DNA from: Scolanthus callimorphus
Lineage: Eukaryota; Cnidaria; Anthozoa; Actiniaria; Edwardsiidae
Assembly: GCA_033964015.1 (NCBI GenBank)
Contig: CM066913.1
Location: 3,784,169 to 3,848,168, forward strand
Direction: 5' to 3'
Length of the DNA stretch: 64,000 nt
The position numbers were made by a program, and so were the translations under genes. The notes under the pieces are model-generated. The model was not told the origin of the DNA. It saw only the letters and a list, made by a program, of their open reading frames with translations, and made no database searches. Shown here piece by piece: positions 1 to 10,820 of this stretch. Numbering within the stretch: the stretch's first letter is position 1; each line of letters starts with the position of its first letter.

Positions 1-537
1 GGTCAATCGCCCTTTTCCGCCTAAATTTGGAAAATGTCGAAAAGGCCTTTAGCATTCAGATACACATTTTATTTGAATTATTTTACCTTTTTGCCGGTGA
101 ATTCTTGTCGTCACTGTATTTTAGCGAATTTCGAGTTTCCCACTTTGCACTATCGATTTTTCTGTAATCTAATTTGCAAATTCTTTTCCATTTCCACATC
201 AAAAAATCTGAGTATAAATAAATGTGTTGTATTCGAAGAATCTGAGCCGTCCTTTCCGTCGATTATTGAAAATGGTTCAAATTCAGGCTGGATCAATATA
301 GCTAAATTGTACATAGCGTACTAGGTTCGTGACGAACCAAAGTGGCCCCGATTTAAACATCTTTACGCGGCAACGTATAATTAGGCGCTTTGGGGTGTCT
401 GTCGGGAATTCGCAAGTGTTCCTGGGTAGTAAAAAGCGATGGCAAGCGCTAATGCTCGTTACATGCGTGTGCGGGCTTCCTGTGGTGGTTAGGTAGCAAA
501 CCCCTCGCGATTCCTCACGGTTCATTGTGGAGCACAG

Positions 538-3500
538 GAAGCCCGTTACGAACGCCTGGGGCCAGGTTGCGTGTAATGATACTTTGCGTCGTACAGCAGT
601 GAGCCTGTCAAGTGGTACTCAGTTGGGCCGATGCAACGAGACGTACTTCGTGACACGCGCACTTGGTTGTGAAACGAGCTTCTACCGAGCTCTAGCGAAT
701 GATGATTCTACGAACTGCAGGTTAGCTATGTGAAATATGGATCATGCGTATATGCAAGTTAGAGTGGTTTTCATAAACCCGTGGAATACACTTTAGCATA
801 TTTAATAGAAATACACTCTAATTTCTTTGTTCTCTTTTGTGCTGGCTTGACTACTACACTTTGACTATTTTTACAATTAGACCTCCAGCCCGAAAGGGCT
901 ACGGCGGCCTTATGGGCCCTTGAGGGCGAGAGGTCTAATGTTTTTAGTATCACCCAACTAGTTGGACAAAAATGGGAAAAATTGTGTTAAAAAATCACCA
1001 GAAACCTCGACAAAACGAGAAGCGGCCGGCCGGCAGGCATAGTTTTCTTGTTCAAAATCGGCGCTTTCGCTACTAGAGGTCTATTGATAATAGTCCCCTA
1101 GTAGTGTAGCCAATCAGAATGCAGGATTGACAATAGTCCACTAGTTGGGTGATACTAATACACTTTGTTCCACGGGTTTATGAAAACCACTCTATGCGAT
1201 GCTTCCGAGTGCCAACCATTGGATATCCCACTGTGACAAGTGAGATATTCCAGTGCACGCCATAGCCTCGTCCCCATGCTACCCCTTGCTCTCAGCTATT
1301 CCGCTTTGTGCTTTCAATATGGCGACTGCTCTTCTCGGGCGGGCAGCAAAAGCCAGTGACGTCATAGCCAGGCAAAGCGTGACAGGCCCGCCGAGCAGTC
1401 TGGGGCCGAGGCTATGTACACCACAAGAAAGCATTGTGTAACTTTTTATACCACACCATTTGGCGGGAATGCTGCTGCAATGCACCACGTGATAGTTGAG
1501 GTGAATACCGTCGAATATTACAACTGAGGTTCAGCTTTCTGATTAGCTGAATATTCAAAGGTTATTGTTAGGGTCTACACGACTTTGTTTTGACAATAAC
1601 ATAAATTTTTGCCTAAATGATTGTTCGTTTGAATCTATTCTTCGTTTGATTGACAGCTCTCTCTATCAGTCACAAGTCGTGCAGTGCTATAACTACACAC
1701 TCATCACGTGCTTCCGGGAAACGCGCGTTGGTTGGCGTGGGATCATTCAGTTGGCTCTTCTAATGCTCGAGGTATGTTAGTCAAGATGTCACTTTATAAT
1801 AACAACAAATTGGTCAATATATTTGGTTATTTTGCAGCCATGTTGAAGCCCCTAAACTTACTATCAACATCAGTCACCCCTAGAACATAATTTAGCACTC
1901 CTTACGATCCTGGGACTCTTATCATTTGGGCAAATATTTAGAGAAATGTTTAGTTGCGTGGAAGATGAAAATCACTCAATGACTCTTTTGTATGTATTCT
2001 GTTAGGTAATGGGAAGTGCTCAGTTCTACTGCTCGGATGTGGAGCTGGATCATCTCAGTCGCTTACCAAGTCACTTACGAAAGCTAATTCCCTGCGAAGA
2101 TGAGTATCTAATTGCTGGCGAGAGATGCTCGGCTAAATTTCGTGAGATCTTGGCATCGGACAGAAAGGCACCCGAATTGTGCAAGTGAGTAAAAGTGTAG
2201 AGCTAGTGTAGTAGTAATATGGGTACACTTGTGAATACGTGTCGACAGCAAAGGCTTTCCAAAGGTTTTGAGGTTCTAAGAAACGTTTTCAAACGGTCTC
2301 TGCAGGGACAGACTTCGTCTCCGATACACCTGGGGATGCCTATGTTGTGGCATCCTCTTCATGGGTGGGGTCGGTATCCAAGGGGCTCTTTGTAACCTCC
2401 TTTGCAGAGATGATGAGATGATTGTCAAAACTGTTCACTGGTGTCATAGTATGAAATTTGGACGTCTGGTCCTCTCATTGTTATTTAAAGTGTTCGTGAA
2501 ATCCTGGATCCGCCATGTTTTTTTATTTGCGGCCGAGTGAGCGATGGTTAACCAAAAGCTGTGCTAAGCATTTGAAAGTCGGTGCCTAAAAATATGATTA
2601 ACGACACATGTTTAAAGGACAACAGAGGGAAATTCGAACTGGCCATCTATAATTCGTAAAAATCCTGATTTCTGAATTAGCTAAGGACATTTTACATATT
2701 TCGCTCGTGCATTACTTAAAATTTCAAAATGGCGGACGAAAGTATTAGCCAATCAGACTTGCTCCCTTCCGACCAACCTTCAAAAACAGAGGAGGTTCTG
2801 CGAACGATATGTATTCGCAGAAAACACTTTAATACGGGGTTCCCACGGGTCCTTAAAAACCTGGAAAGTCAAGTGGATTTTAGTAATGTCTTTTTCCAGG
2901 CCTGGAAAGTCATGGGATTTTTACAAAAACCCATCAAAGTCATGGAATATTTCCCTGAGGAAAAATTTTGAGTGTGTATATTGTAAAATAAAAATAAAGG
3001 AACCTGAAAAAATCAACGTGCTATTTTTGAAACAAAGGATACCCATGTTCTTATAATGCGCGAATTTTTTTTACAAACGTCCTTGAAGTAATATTTAAAA
3101 GTCCTGGAATTTTGAAATCCTGAAAACGTGGGAACCCTGTAATAATAATAATAATAATAATAATACATTTCCATAGCGCTATTTCTACTGAAAGCCAATA
3201 GCGCTTTACAATATTTCATTTAAAAAAAAATACAATATGTCAATTAAAAATTGTTTACTAGAAAATCACAATGTGCTAAAAATAAGTAAAAATGTAAAAA
3301 TATCTAAGAAGTAAAACCTGCGCGGGTACAATAAAAACACCAATCTATAACAAATAGATTAATCTCCGTGTATTCGTCTTCTTATCACCAGAGAGTACGC
3401 GAATAGCCAAGCCTGTGCGTCCGCGGCAGCTAAAGCGCACTGTAACACAACATTCAAAATCTCGGCGAGCTTGACTCAAGATAATCCCTTTTGTGACCGC

Positions 3501-3713
3501 AAAGAGACGCGAGGCTCCAGCACCAGCAAGGACCCCGAGAGTCCAAAACTCGCGCTTGTTAAGGAAAATAAAAATGAAATTACTGGGACACCGGAAGTGG
3601 AGGCCTTGTCATCCAAGAGCCCGCGCAGTAAGGCTGGATATCTGGCCAGCGGAATTACCCCCATCGTTCTCCTCTGGGTGACCTGTGTTTTATGGTCATG
3701 TTTTTATTGTTGA
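538..3713 (+). CDS. Uncharacterised cysteine-rich, probably GPI-anchored protein (4-exon model, 5' end unresolved)
   Basis: Proposed exons are 538-720, 1657-1771, 2006-2184 and 3470-3713. All three junctions keep one open frame: the first exon ends with two spare bases completed by the next, the second ends in phase 0, and the third ends with two spare bases completed at 3470. The predicted protein has about a dozen spaced cysteines before a Ser/Lys-rich linker. It ends in a hydrophobic stretch (ITPIVLLWVTCVLW) after small residues (LASG), as expected of a GPI-attachment signal. An N-glycosylation site (NET) lies in exon 1. The last acceptor (cggcgag) has a poor pyrimidine tract and is the weakest junction. 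Exon 1 could instead start at 497, just after an in-frame stop. No initiator ATG or signal peptide was found, so the start is unresolved and may lie off the window. The first intron holds an inverted-repeat element and the third holds another. I do not recognise the family; an extracellular surface protein is an inference. Confidence 0.5.
761..1193. mobile_element. MITE with nested inverted repeats
   Basis: The ends are inverted copies: agagtggttttcataaaccc at the left and its complement finishing at 1193. A second inverted repeat (ttagtatcacccaactagtt, about 943-1159) is nested inside, around a GC-rich palindromic core near 885-935. The inner part resembles the element at 28760-29055. It lies in the first intron of the 538-3713 gene model. 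No coding capacity is visible. Confidence 0.65.
2836..3139. mobile_element. MITE with GGGTTCCCAC termini
   Basis: It begins with ggggttcccac and ends with gtgggaaccc. The interior repeats the phrase cctggaaagtcatgg and variants several times. A 64-bp miniature of the same family is at 6138-6201. It sits in the third intron of the left-hand gene model. Confidence 0.65.
3141..3164. repeat. (TAA)n microsatellite
   Basis: Eight uninterrupted AAT/TAA units directly follow the MITE end. They are followed by catttccatagcgct, a pattern like the A-rich 3' tail of a retroposon, although no retroposon body is recognisable. Confidence 0.85.
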
Positions 3714-4545
3714 CTGGATTGTCCTAGTCTTATTTCTTGTAGCTTACGTGAACCAATTCTACTTTTTAAAAGTATATGTTCAACTTGGAGATTTCTCCCA
3801 ATATATTGATGGACAAAGGTAACAATGGAAGAATTCCGGTTAAAGTATGAAATGAAAATAGATAACTAAAAAGTTAAACAGTTACATTAAAACCTTTAAA
3901 GGTGCTATATTAATGTCAGAACGTCATATTTTCTAGTTCTAAATAAATAAGCTAAACAAATGAATATAATATCGCCAAAATGAGCGTCAGCATGGACTCT
4001 TTAGGGTTGCCAACATTTAAGGTGGCTCAAACGGTTTCATGTTCACACTCATTATCAGTTCAGTTCAGTTTTTTGCCTCTAGAATGGCAGCCCAAAAAGT
4101 TATGAGAGTTTGGCTTATGTCAAGAGCTGCCAGTAATAAATACCTATTTCGCGAATCTGATGTGGTAATACAGTGGGATAATCTTATTCCCCTTTGTTTA
4201 GTTGTTGAGTTATGTTTTATTCATGCATGCGCATATATACATTCTTTGTAATGTGCCAAATCTAAATGTTACAGAGCAATGGCAACGCTATCTTACATTC
4301 CGTGCTTAATGTAACACCCAAAATCTCGCTATTTTCTCCAAGGGGTTTATTTGTTCTGTAGACTTGGACTACATTGCGTTGTTTTTTTTCCACGTGTCTT
4401 TGACACTTCACACGCATGCGCGTAACATACCGGTATATCTAAACCTAGGGGGGAGGGGTTACAATGAAATTGTCACTTATACATATCACATTAAGTGCAG
4501 AAAAAAATGTAGCCCAAACGTGCATCACACACTATATTTGTTCGG
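3714..4545. other. Convergent intergenic space, no gene seen
   Basis: AT-rich DNA lies between the plus-strand gene ending at 3713 and the minus-strand gene ending at 4546. I see no inverted-repeat element or protein-like ORF. It should contain both 3' UTRs. Confidence 0.5.
3942..3947 (+). terminator. Possible poly(A) signal of the left-hand gene
   Basis: AATAAA lies about 230 bp after the stop codon at 3711-3713. It is one of few matches nearby; use is inferred only from position. Confidence 0.25.
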
Positions 4546-7278
4546 CTATTTACGTTTATAAAACAAACGGGTCGAGTACATATCATCAACACTGTTGTTA
4601 GGAGAGTTTTTGCCTGACACCGAGTGTGCTTTAACGATGCGACAAATCTGACGTCTCTTCAAATCCGATATCAAGTTGTAGAACTTCTGGTGAAAGTCTT
4701 GGAGAAAACTTTGCACTTCTTTTAGGTTTTGCTTGTACAATTCTCTTGCGAGTTCTTTCTCTGAAAAAGAAAGTCAACAACGAGTAACAAACGATGACAA
4801 AAGTTAGTTTATCTCTCATTGAATGCCTCCATGTTTACGCTTTGGTTCATATGGTAGTTACTCAAATATGTTACCGCAGAGAATGCCTTAGACTAGAATT
4901 AATCATGGATTAGCCAAGTGCATTCCCTGTCGTACTTGCGGGATGCGCTGTTTTCAGCTTACACTGACAAGTCACGGCAAACCGGTTTGCAAAACCTGTA
5001 TGACCGCTTGTCTAGCAAAGGCATGCAAACGAGGCAGAAACACTCAACGCTACAATTAGGATACGTTCACTTCGTGAACGCAAATTTTCAAATAACTGCT
5101 TTTTTCCCCTTTACAAGCAGAGCCGTGATGGATTTTAAAATGAGTGGTCAGTTTATTTGGAAAGGAGTTTCTTTTAGATAACTTAGTAACCTACCAGTTT
5201 GGACGCGACGCTTCGAGTTTCGTTTGTAGACCAGAAAATGAAAGGCGAGTCCCGATAGTACTGCAGTAAGTAATACCATGCCCGATCCGATCACTGTGTA
5301 CCGGTAAAAATATGTAGACGGGTCCAGAAAATTGGATGAGATGCCGGAATGCGGGATTAAATAGTCCTTGGCAACCTTGTCAGAGAAAGAGATGTGTCTT
5401 CATAACGCTATTTCAAGTAATATAGCAAACACGAGACAGGGCGTTTCATCGGGAAACAAATTTCTCAAACTCATTAAGAATTTAGTAAGCTTTAATCATA
5501 AACACGAAGGAGGTCTGGATACGCGCTCTTAATTTGCATATTTCAGCAGATCTTTTGGACCTTTGATCTTTGAATGATTCGTTTGAGATTCAATTTATAT
5601 CAAACACTCGTACCTAAACTGATAAAAAAGGAGAAGCACCTTAACAGAAACTTTAACAGTTGCACAAATTAATTTTTAAAAATGATTGAAAAGTAAAATA
5701 CGATTAAGTTGTCATATTTTGCGCACTGACAGCCGCGCAATGTGAGCCCCTGACCTGATTGACCACAACACATTTAGAAAACAAGCGATCAGAAATTACT
5801 CACCGCCGATTGACCGAATTACTCACCGTTTTGTTGGCAGTTGTGTGATTCCGCATGTTGCTCACGACTTGGTCCAAACTGGCAACATGTGACTGGGTAT
5901 GTTCTCTAAAATGTCTCTCTAGTTTAACAGCATCACCTCCTAGTATGACTCCATACGAGATTTCTGTGTTGAGGACTTTTCCGATGGTGTACCAGCTCCC
6001 GTTAAACAGATCTCGCCTCGCCTGTGCTGTTATGGGGTCGATAGCGACACTTGTAATTGGTCCGCTTTGGAACGCCTTTGCTAACGCGGTGACGTCAGGG
6101 TATGGAAGCACTAGAGACAGTAATGAATACCGTTAGACAGGGTTCCCACCTGTCCTTGAAAGTCCTGGAATTTTGGATGTCTCAAGTAGTGGGAACCCTG
6201 TTAGAGACAGACGCGGCAGACGGATAGAGGTGACGTATCTGGCGCAGTATATCCGTCCGAAACTTAATTCCGTCCGAAACTTAATCTGTTCGAGATTGAG
6301 TCGGCTCAATTGAGTCGGCTCTTAGGATCTAGTGTTTTCTGTCAATCAAACCGTTTGAGACAATCATATCATTGCCCTCTTTTGCCTAGTGCAAAAGGCT
6401 TCCGTCGTAACGTCTGTCTTGAGTTTCGTCGCGACGGAAGTCAGGCGAAACAGGGTAAGGACCTGATTGGCAAAGTCCTGACTGACCACTTTGAATACTT
6501 TGTCGGATTTTAATCTTGGATAAATGAACTGCAAAACCGTATGAGCGATTTTTTGATATTTTGCATATTTACGAAAATATTAGGTCGCAAAGTTGAATTC
6601 GCATTCAACGCAAAGTTGAAGTAAAAAATAAAAATTTCTTCACACGGTTTTTTGGGTGTTGTCATCTTCTAACGGCACAGAAAATTTGACAACGATATCT
6701 TAAATCGTGCGAGGTCAGGAGCTTCGCGAAGGTGAAAAATTGACCTAAAATTTAAGTGCTAGAAAAAGCGTGTAAAGTTAATTAAATTACAGAAAATGAG
6801 TGGCGGGCAATACAAACGAATGGGCTTTTGAAATCAAGGAAAACAGTTGACGCGTCATTTGGGGTTTTAGAAATATACTTTACTTTCTATTAACTGAATT
6901 CCAGGAAAAAAGTTATATTATGGATTTTAAATTATTTACCCAGGCTACTTGGCAATTTTGTCGAAGTTTTTAAAAACGCTTTTGTACAATAAACGTTTGC
7001 ATCGGGCAGATATATTTGATTGATACTTACTGATTGTTAGTTTCACGAATCGTTGTCATATTCCTGGCGTTTTGCCAAGTACTATCATTACTGAATAGTA
7101 CCCAACAATCCCTATGTCGTCTGCATGTAGCCGTAACATTGACCTGTCCGTCTTGCTTGGGGATGACGTAGCCTTCCAATGTGTTGGTGCTGGTATATAA
7201 ACCCTTCAGCTCTGATTTGTGCAATAATAAAGAATGGTAAACTGTATTTTCTCGATGGAGTGTAGGGAGAAAAGGCAG
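4546..7278 (-). CDS. Uncharacterised single-pass membrane protein (at least 3 exons, N terminus incomplete)
   Basis: On the minus strand, exons 6110-5827, 5375-5195 and 4760-4546 join in frame (phase 0, then one base plus two) and end at a TAA. The first encodes an ectodomain of about 94 residues with three N-glycosylation sequons (NGS, NHT, NKT). The second contributes one transmembrane helix (IGSGMVLLTAVLSGLAFHFL) followed by the basic stop-transfer sequence YKRNSKRR. The third is a Lys/Glu-rich tail of about 70 residues with coiled-coil potential. A further exon at 7278-7031 has a strong acceptor (gaattttcag) and three more sequons (NVT, NDS, NMT), so it probably belongs to the same ectodomain. 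Its donor leaves two bases whereas the next exon needs one, so an exon is missing or an alternative donor near 7095 is used. Further N-terminal exons were not found. I do not recognise the family; a receptor-like surface protein is an inference. Confidence 0.55.
6138..6201. mobile_element. 64-bp miniature of the GGGTTCCCAC MITE family
   Basis: cagggttcccac at the left pairs with gtgggaaccctg at the right, around the same cctggaattttg phrase as in 2836-3139. It lies 28 bp upstream (transcript sense) of the exon beginning at 6110, close to that splice acceptor. Confidence 0.65.
6300..7026. other. Intron sequence with repeat debris
   Basis: Bases 6340-6440 resemble the tandem unit at 50917-51226 (attgccctcttttgcctagtgc here). 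The remaining 0.5 kb is AT-rich with no recognised feature. It may hide the exon needed to repair the reading-frame phase of the 4546-7278 gene. Confidence 0.35.
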
Positions 7279-7544
7279 CTGAAAATTCAGAACATGGAAG
7301 AATTGTTGAAATCGCGAATCAGAACAAAGTAAATCATAACCGTGGAGAAGGTTTGGATACCTGGTCTTAATTTGCATAGATTTTTTAGATTTTATTCCTT
7401 CGTTTTCTCGACATTAACTGATTCGACAGTGTTTTTTTTTTTATCAGGATTTCCACTAACACCTCGAGTTTGGCTAAAAGAGGGGTCCCCCCCTCCCCCA
7501 GTGAAGTAAAATGTTAAGTGTCAACATGTGGGGGAAAACATGCT

Positions 7545-7580
<36 letters not shown>

Positions 7581-8145
7581 ACACTTCCCCAGCAAATGCA
7601 AAGGATGACCAAGGCTTGCCCCCCCCCCCCTTCCCAGACAAAACTTTCTAGGTGCGGCCTTGACCTGGGTAGAGCCTCGCAATCCTCGTCTCGTTCTCTG
7701 ACATATTAAATTACAGAGAACGTATGAGAGCAATCTTTAATCGTCTCGATCTCGAATTTTTTAAGCCTTGATCACACTGTCTCGGGAAATCTCGCATTTA
7801 CCATTCACCACCCCTATCTAATACTACCTGCTGGTAGGCATTCCAATATGCGATGGGCCCTCTGTTGTTCGGTGGATGCTCCAATGCAAGTTTCAGGAAC
7901 CCATATCGCTAGAATAAAGAGCTGTGGAACATGACGTTTACAGTTATTCCTAAAGTACCTTGTTCTTTATGTAATGCGTTAACGGCCATTCCATGGACTC
8001 ATGTGACTAAGTAACTAAATTCTAGCTTCCCGAGGGCTTGATTGCGAGGTTTTCTTTTGATTTCCTACAGCAGACTGTTCCAATTTGGTATTGCTGTTGC
8101 TTTAAAAGCGCTTTTAGTCATAATTGCGTGTCATTTCTTTTACAT
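7279..8145. other. Gene-free stretch with long poly-C tracts
   Basis: It contains an uninterrupted run of 34 C at 7547-7580 and a second C run near 7620. These are likely slippage-prone and G-quadruplex-forming on the minus strand. The 70-codon ORFs across them encode homopolymers and are not genes. If the 4546-7278 gene has upstream exons here, I could not identify them. Confidence 0.6.
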
Positions 8146-8189
8146 ACACCGGAAGTCGCGGATCGTAATGCATTGTTGTCTAGCTTCGG

Positions 8190-8287
8190 TACAAACAAAT
8201 CACCAAACAATGGGCAGTTTTTCCCAGTGGAATTCAAAATGAACTCCACTGGGAAAAAATTGCCTATTGTTTGGTGATTTGTTTGTA
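8190..8287. repeat. 98-bp near-perfect palindrome
   Basis: tacaaacaaatcaccaaaca runs into its own inverted copy, tgtttggtgatttgtttgta, with arms of about 45 bp meeting at gaattcaaaatgaa. It adjoins the left terminal inverted repeat and could form a cruciform. Confidence 0.8.
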
Positions 8288-8679
8288 GCGGAGCTCCTGC
8301 GAGAGCCGAAGGCCCGCGCAAGCGGAGCACCATACCTAAGGGAAATACGTATAGTATACTATCGAGTTGATTTTTGAACGTCACGGGCATTATGGATCAT
8401 TTTGATGACGTCATTGATGACGTAAGGGCACGTGACTTTGGTGTAGAGTTCCTCTTATGGTCTTTGAAACTTTGGCTTCTATAGAAGCTACCCTTCGGGA
8501 GATATGATTTTTCTTTATTTTTCTGGTATTAAACCTATAGCGTACGCCGTCCGTCCGTTGTCCGTCCGTCCGTCCGTGTACACATGGGAACCCTGTGGTA
8601 TGCAAAGAAAAAATTATATCTCCTCAAGGGAACCTGCTAAGACAACCATACTTGGGATATTTTGTCTATGCCACAAGGG

Positions 8680-9675
8680 GGGTGATGTAACACGGACACG
8701 TGATGTGACGTCATCGATGACGTCATCTATGCTTGAAAAATCAATATCTCGTGAAGGGAAGACTCTAAAACAACCAAACTACTTGGGTAGTGTAGTCTAG
8801 GCCACCAGATGAGCGAAATGAAGTGGTCACGTGATATGACGTCATCGATGACGTCATCTATGCTTGAAAAATCAATATCTCGTGAAGGGAAGACTCTAAA
8901 ACAACCAAACTTGGGTAGTGTAGTCTAGGCCACCAGATGAGCGAAATGAAGTGGTCACGTGATATGACGTCATCGATGACGTCATCTATGCTTGAAAAAT
9001 CAATATCTCGTGAAGGGAAGACTCTAAGACAACAAAACTTGGGTAGTGTAGTCTAGGCCACCAGATGAGCGAAATGAGGTGGTCACGTGATATGACGTCA
9101 TCGATGACGTCATCTATGCTTGAAAAATCAATATCTCGTGAAGGGAAGACTCTAAGACAACAAAACTTGGGTAGTGTAGTCTAGGCCACCAGATGAGCGA
9201 AATGAGGTGGTCACGTGATATGACGTCATCGATGACGTCATCTACGTTTGAAAAATGAATATCTCATGAAAGGAAGACTCTAAACCAACCAAACTTGGGT
9301 AATGTAATCCAGGTCACCAGATGAGCGAAATGAAGTGGTCACGTGATGTGACGTCATCGATGACGTCATCTATGCTTGAAAAATCAATATCTCGTGAAGG
9401 GAAGACTCTAAAACAACCAAACTTTGGTACTGTAGTCTAGGTCACCAGATGAGCGAAATGAGGTGGTCACGTGATGTGACGTCATCGTTGACGTCATTTA
9501 TGCTTGAAAAATCAATATCTCGTGAAGGGAAGACTCTAAAACAACCAAACTTCGGTAGTGAAGTCTAGGTCACCAGATGAGCGAAATGAGGTGGTCTCGT
9601 GATATGACGTCATCGATGACGTCATCAATGCTTGAAAAATTAATATCTCGTGAAGGGAAGACTCTAAAGCAACCA
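8680..9675. repeat. 128-bp tandem repeat, 8 copies, with CRE and E-box motifs
   Basis: The palindrome tgacgtcatcgatgacgtca begins at 8706, 8837, 8965, 9093, 9221, 9349, 9477 and 9605: spacing 131 once, then 128 six times. The 9477 copy has cgttg in place of cgatg. Most units also carry gtcacgtgat just before it, plus atatctcgtgaagggaagac. Each palindrome is two CRE/ATF cores (TGACGTCA) back to back. CREB/ATF or bHLH-ZIP binding is an inference. Confidence 0.85.
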
Positions 9676-10044
9676 TGTAAACCATGAACACATGGGAATC
9701 CCTTTCATTCACACAGAAAATCTTATAACCAGGAGCTCCGCTTTTAGCCAGTGGCTAAATCTATATATTACCGAAGCTAGACCACAATGCATTACGATCC
9801 GCGACTTCCGGTGTATCTCAAAAAAGGCCTATGGCCGTTAACATTTTGAGCAAGGTCTTTTATCATTTTCAAAAGATTTCCAAGAAATAAAACAAATAAC
9901 AATAACAACGTCAAAGAGCAGTCCTTTACCTCAGTTTCCTGGTCCTAAAAACATTGATTACTTTAGATATAAGGTAATCAATGGGACCAGGGTGTAAGAG
10001 ACAACTATAGATATCATTTAGCAGTGGTAGTTACTTGGATATGC

Positions 10045-10820
10045 ACCTATTTCAGAAAAGTTTGCCACGCCACGTGTTTTAGCCCGCGATGCGTCGTGGG
10101 AGCAAATAAGTATACCAAAACATGAACACTAGCGTTTAGGATAAATAGCTATACTTATTACCAGGCTTGTGAAAAAAGGTTCTACAATACATCGCTCGCA
10201 AGAAATTTTGTATTGCGTAAACACGATTAGGGAGCAGGTCAAAACACATGCCCAAGATGGGGACCCAATTTGAGCCAGAGAGGTAACGGTCACCGTCTCG
10301 TACCACCCCACCCCCTCTGATTTGGAACACCTAAGTTCTTTCCAAGGGGGGCTGTGCAAAATCTGAATGCATTAAATGTGGTTCTAATCAAAATGACTAA
10401 GAAGCTATTTAAAAGAGAAAAAGTTTAAATATTGAGTTTTTGGAAAATTTAAAGAGCCCGTGTCAGCCACTCGTCTGTTGTTGTTTTGGTTCGATATCAG
10501 AAGACGAATTACGTGTAGAAATCTCTAAATCAACATATAAAAACAAAGTTTCAGATTTGATTTATCAAATTCAATCGAGAACATTGCTCTATATTGTCTA
10601 AATCTGCCGATAGAAATGGATGCTTTCTCCGACTTGGTATGTTGCTATGCTGTCAAAATGGCGGCTGACACAGGCTCTTTAATGTGGTAGGCAGCTCCAG
10701 CCAGATTGCATTTGCTGTGACCTCTTCCCTTGCTTCGTTTGGTTCTTCTTAGTTTCTCCCACGACGCACCGCGCGCTACAAGAGACAGCTGATGACGGTG
10801 CAACCTTTTCTGAAATATGT
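10045..10820. mobile_element. MITE with nested second element
   Basis: cctatttcagaaaag at the left is matched by cttttctgaaatatg ending near 10820, with further pairing at tgcgtcgtgggag and ctcccacgacgca. A separate element (10450-10682) is inserted within it. ORFs near 10129-10359 fall inside and are not credible genes. Confidence 0.6.
10450..10682. mobile_element. MITE with TTAAAGAGCC termini
   Basis: ttaaagagcccgtgtcagcc at the left pairs with ggctgacacaggctctttaa at the right. TTAA at both outer edges may be the target duplication. A diverged second copy is at 27343-27551; both contain atcagaagacgaa-like and caaaatggcggctgac sequences. Confidence 0.7.

Larger units (their letters stand above)
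8146..9814. mobile_element. TIR element carrying a minisatellite array
   Basis: Left end 8146-8191 (acaccggaagtcgcggatcg ...) is repeated in inverted orientation at 9770-9814, about 45 bp with a few mismatches. Outside, gttaacggcca near 7979 and its complement near 9830-9840 suggest a larger or older shell. The interior holds a near-perfect palindrome (8190-8287), a (CCGT)n tract near 8549-8575 and eight copies of a 128-bp repeat. No transposase is visible, so it would be non-autonomous. Confidence 0.65.

Noticed and set aside
7518..7733. Proline-rich and glycine-rich ORFs
   Set aside because: They are translations of poly-C/poly-G tracts.
8038..8800. Several ORFs of 60-98 codons
   Set aside because: All lie in the TIR element and its palindrome, and mirror-image ORFs on both strands come from the inverted repeats.
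8680..9675. Possible CRISPR-like array
   Set aside because: The 128-bp units are contiguous with no unique spacers, in a eukaryotic genome; it is a minisatellite.
10129..10359. Two overlapping minus-strand ORFs with splice-like flanks
   Set aside because: They sit inside the inverted-repeat element 10045-10820, and no partner exon could be joined in phase.
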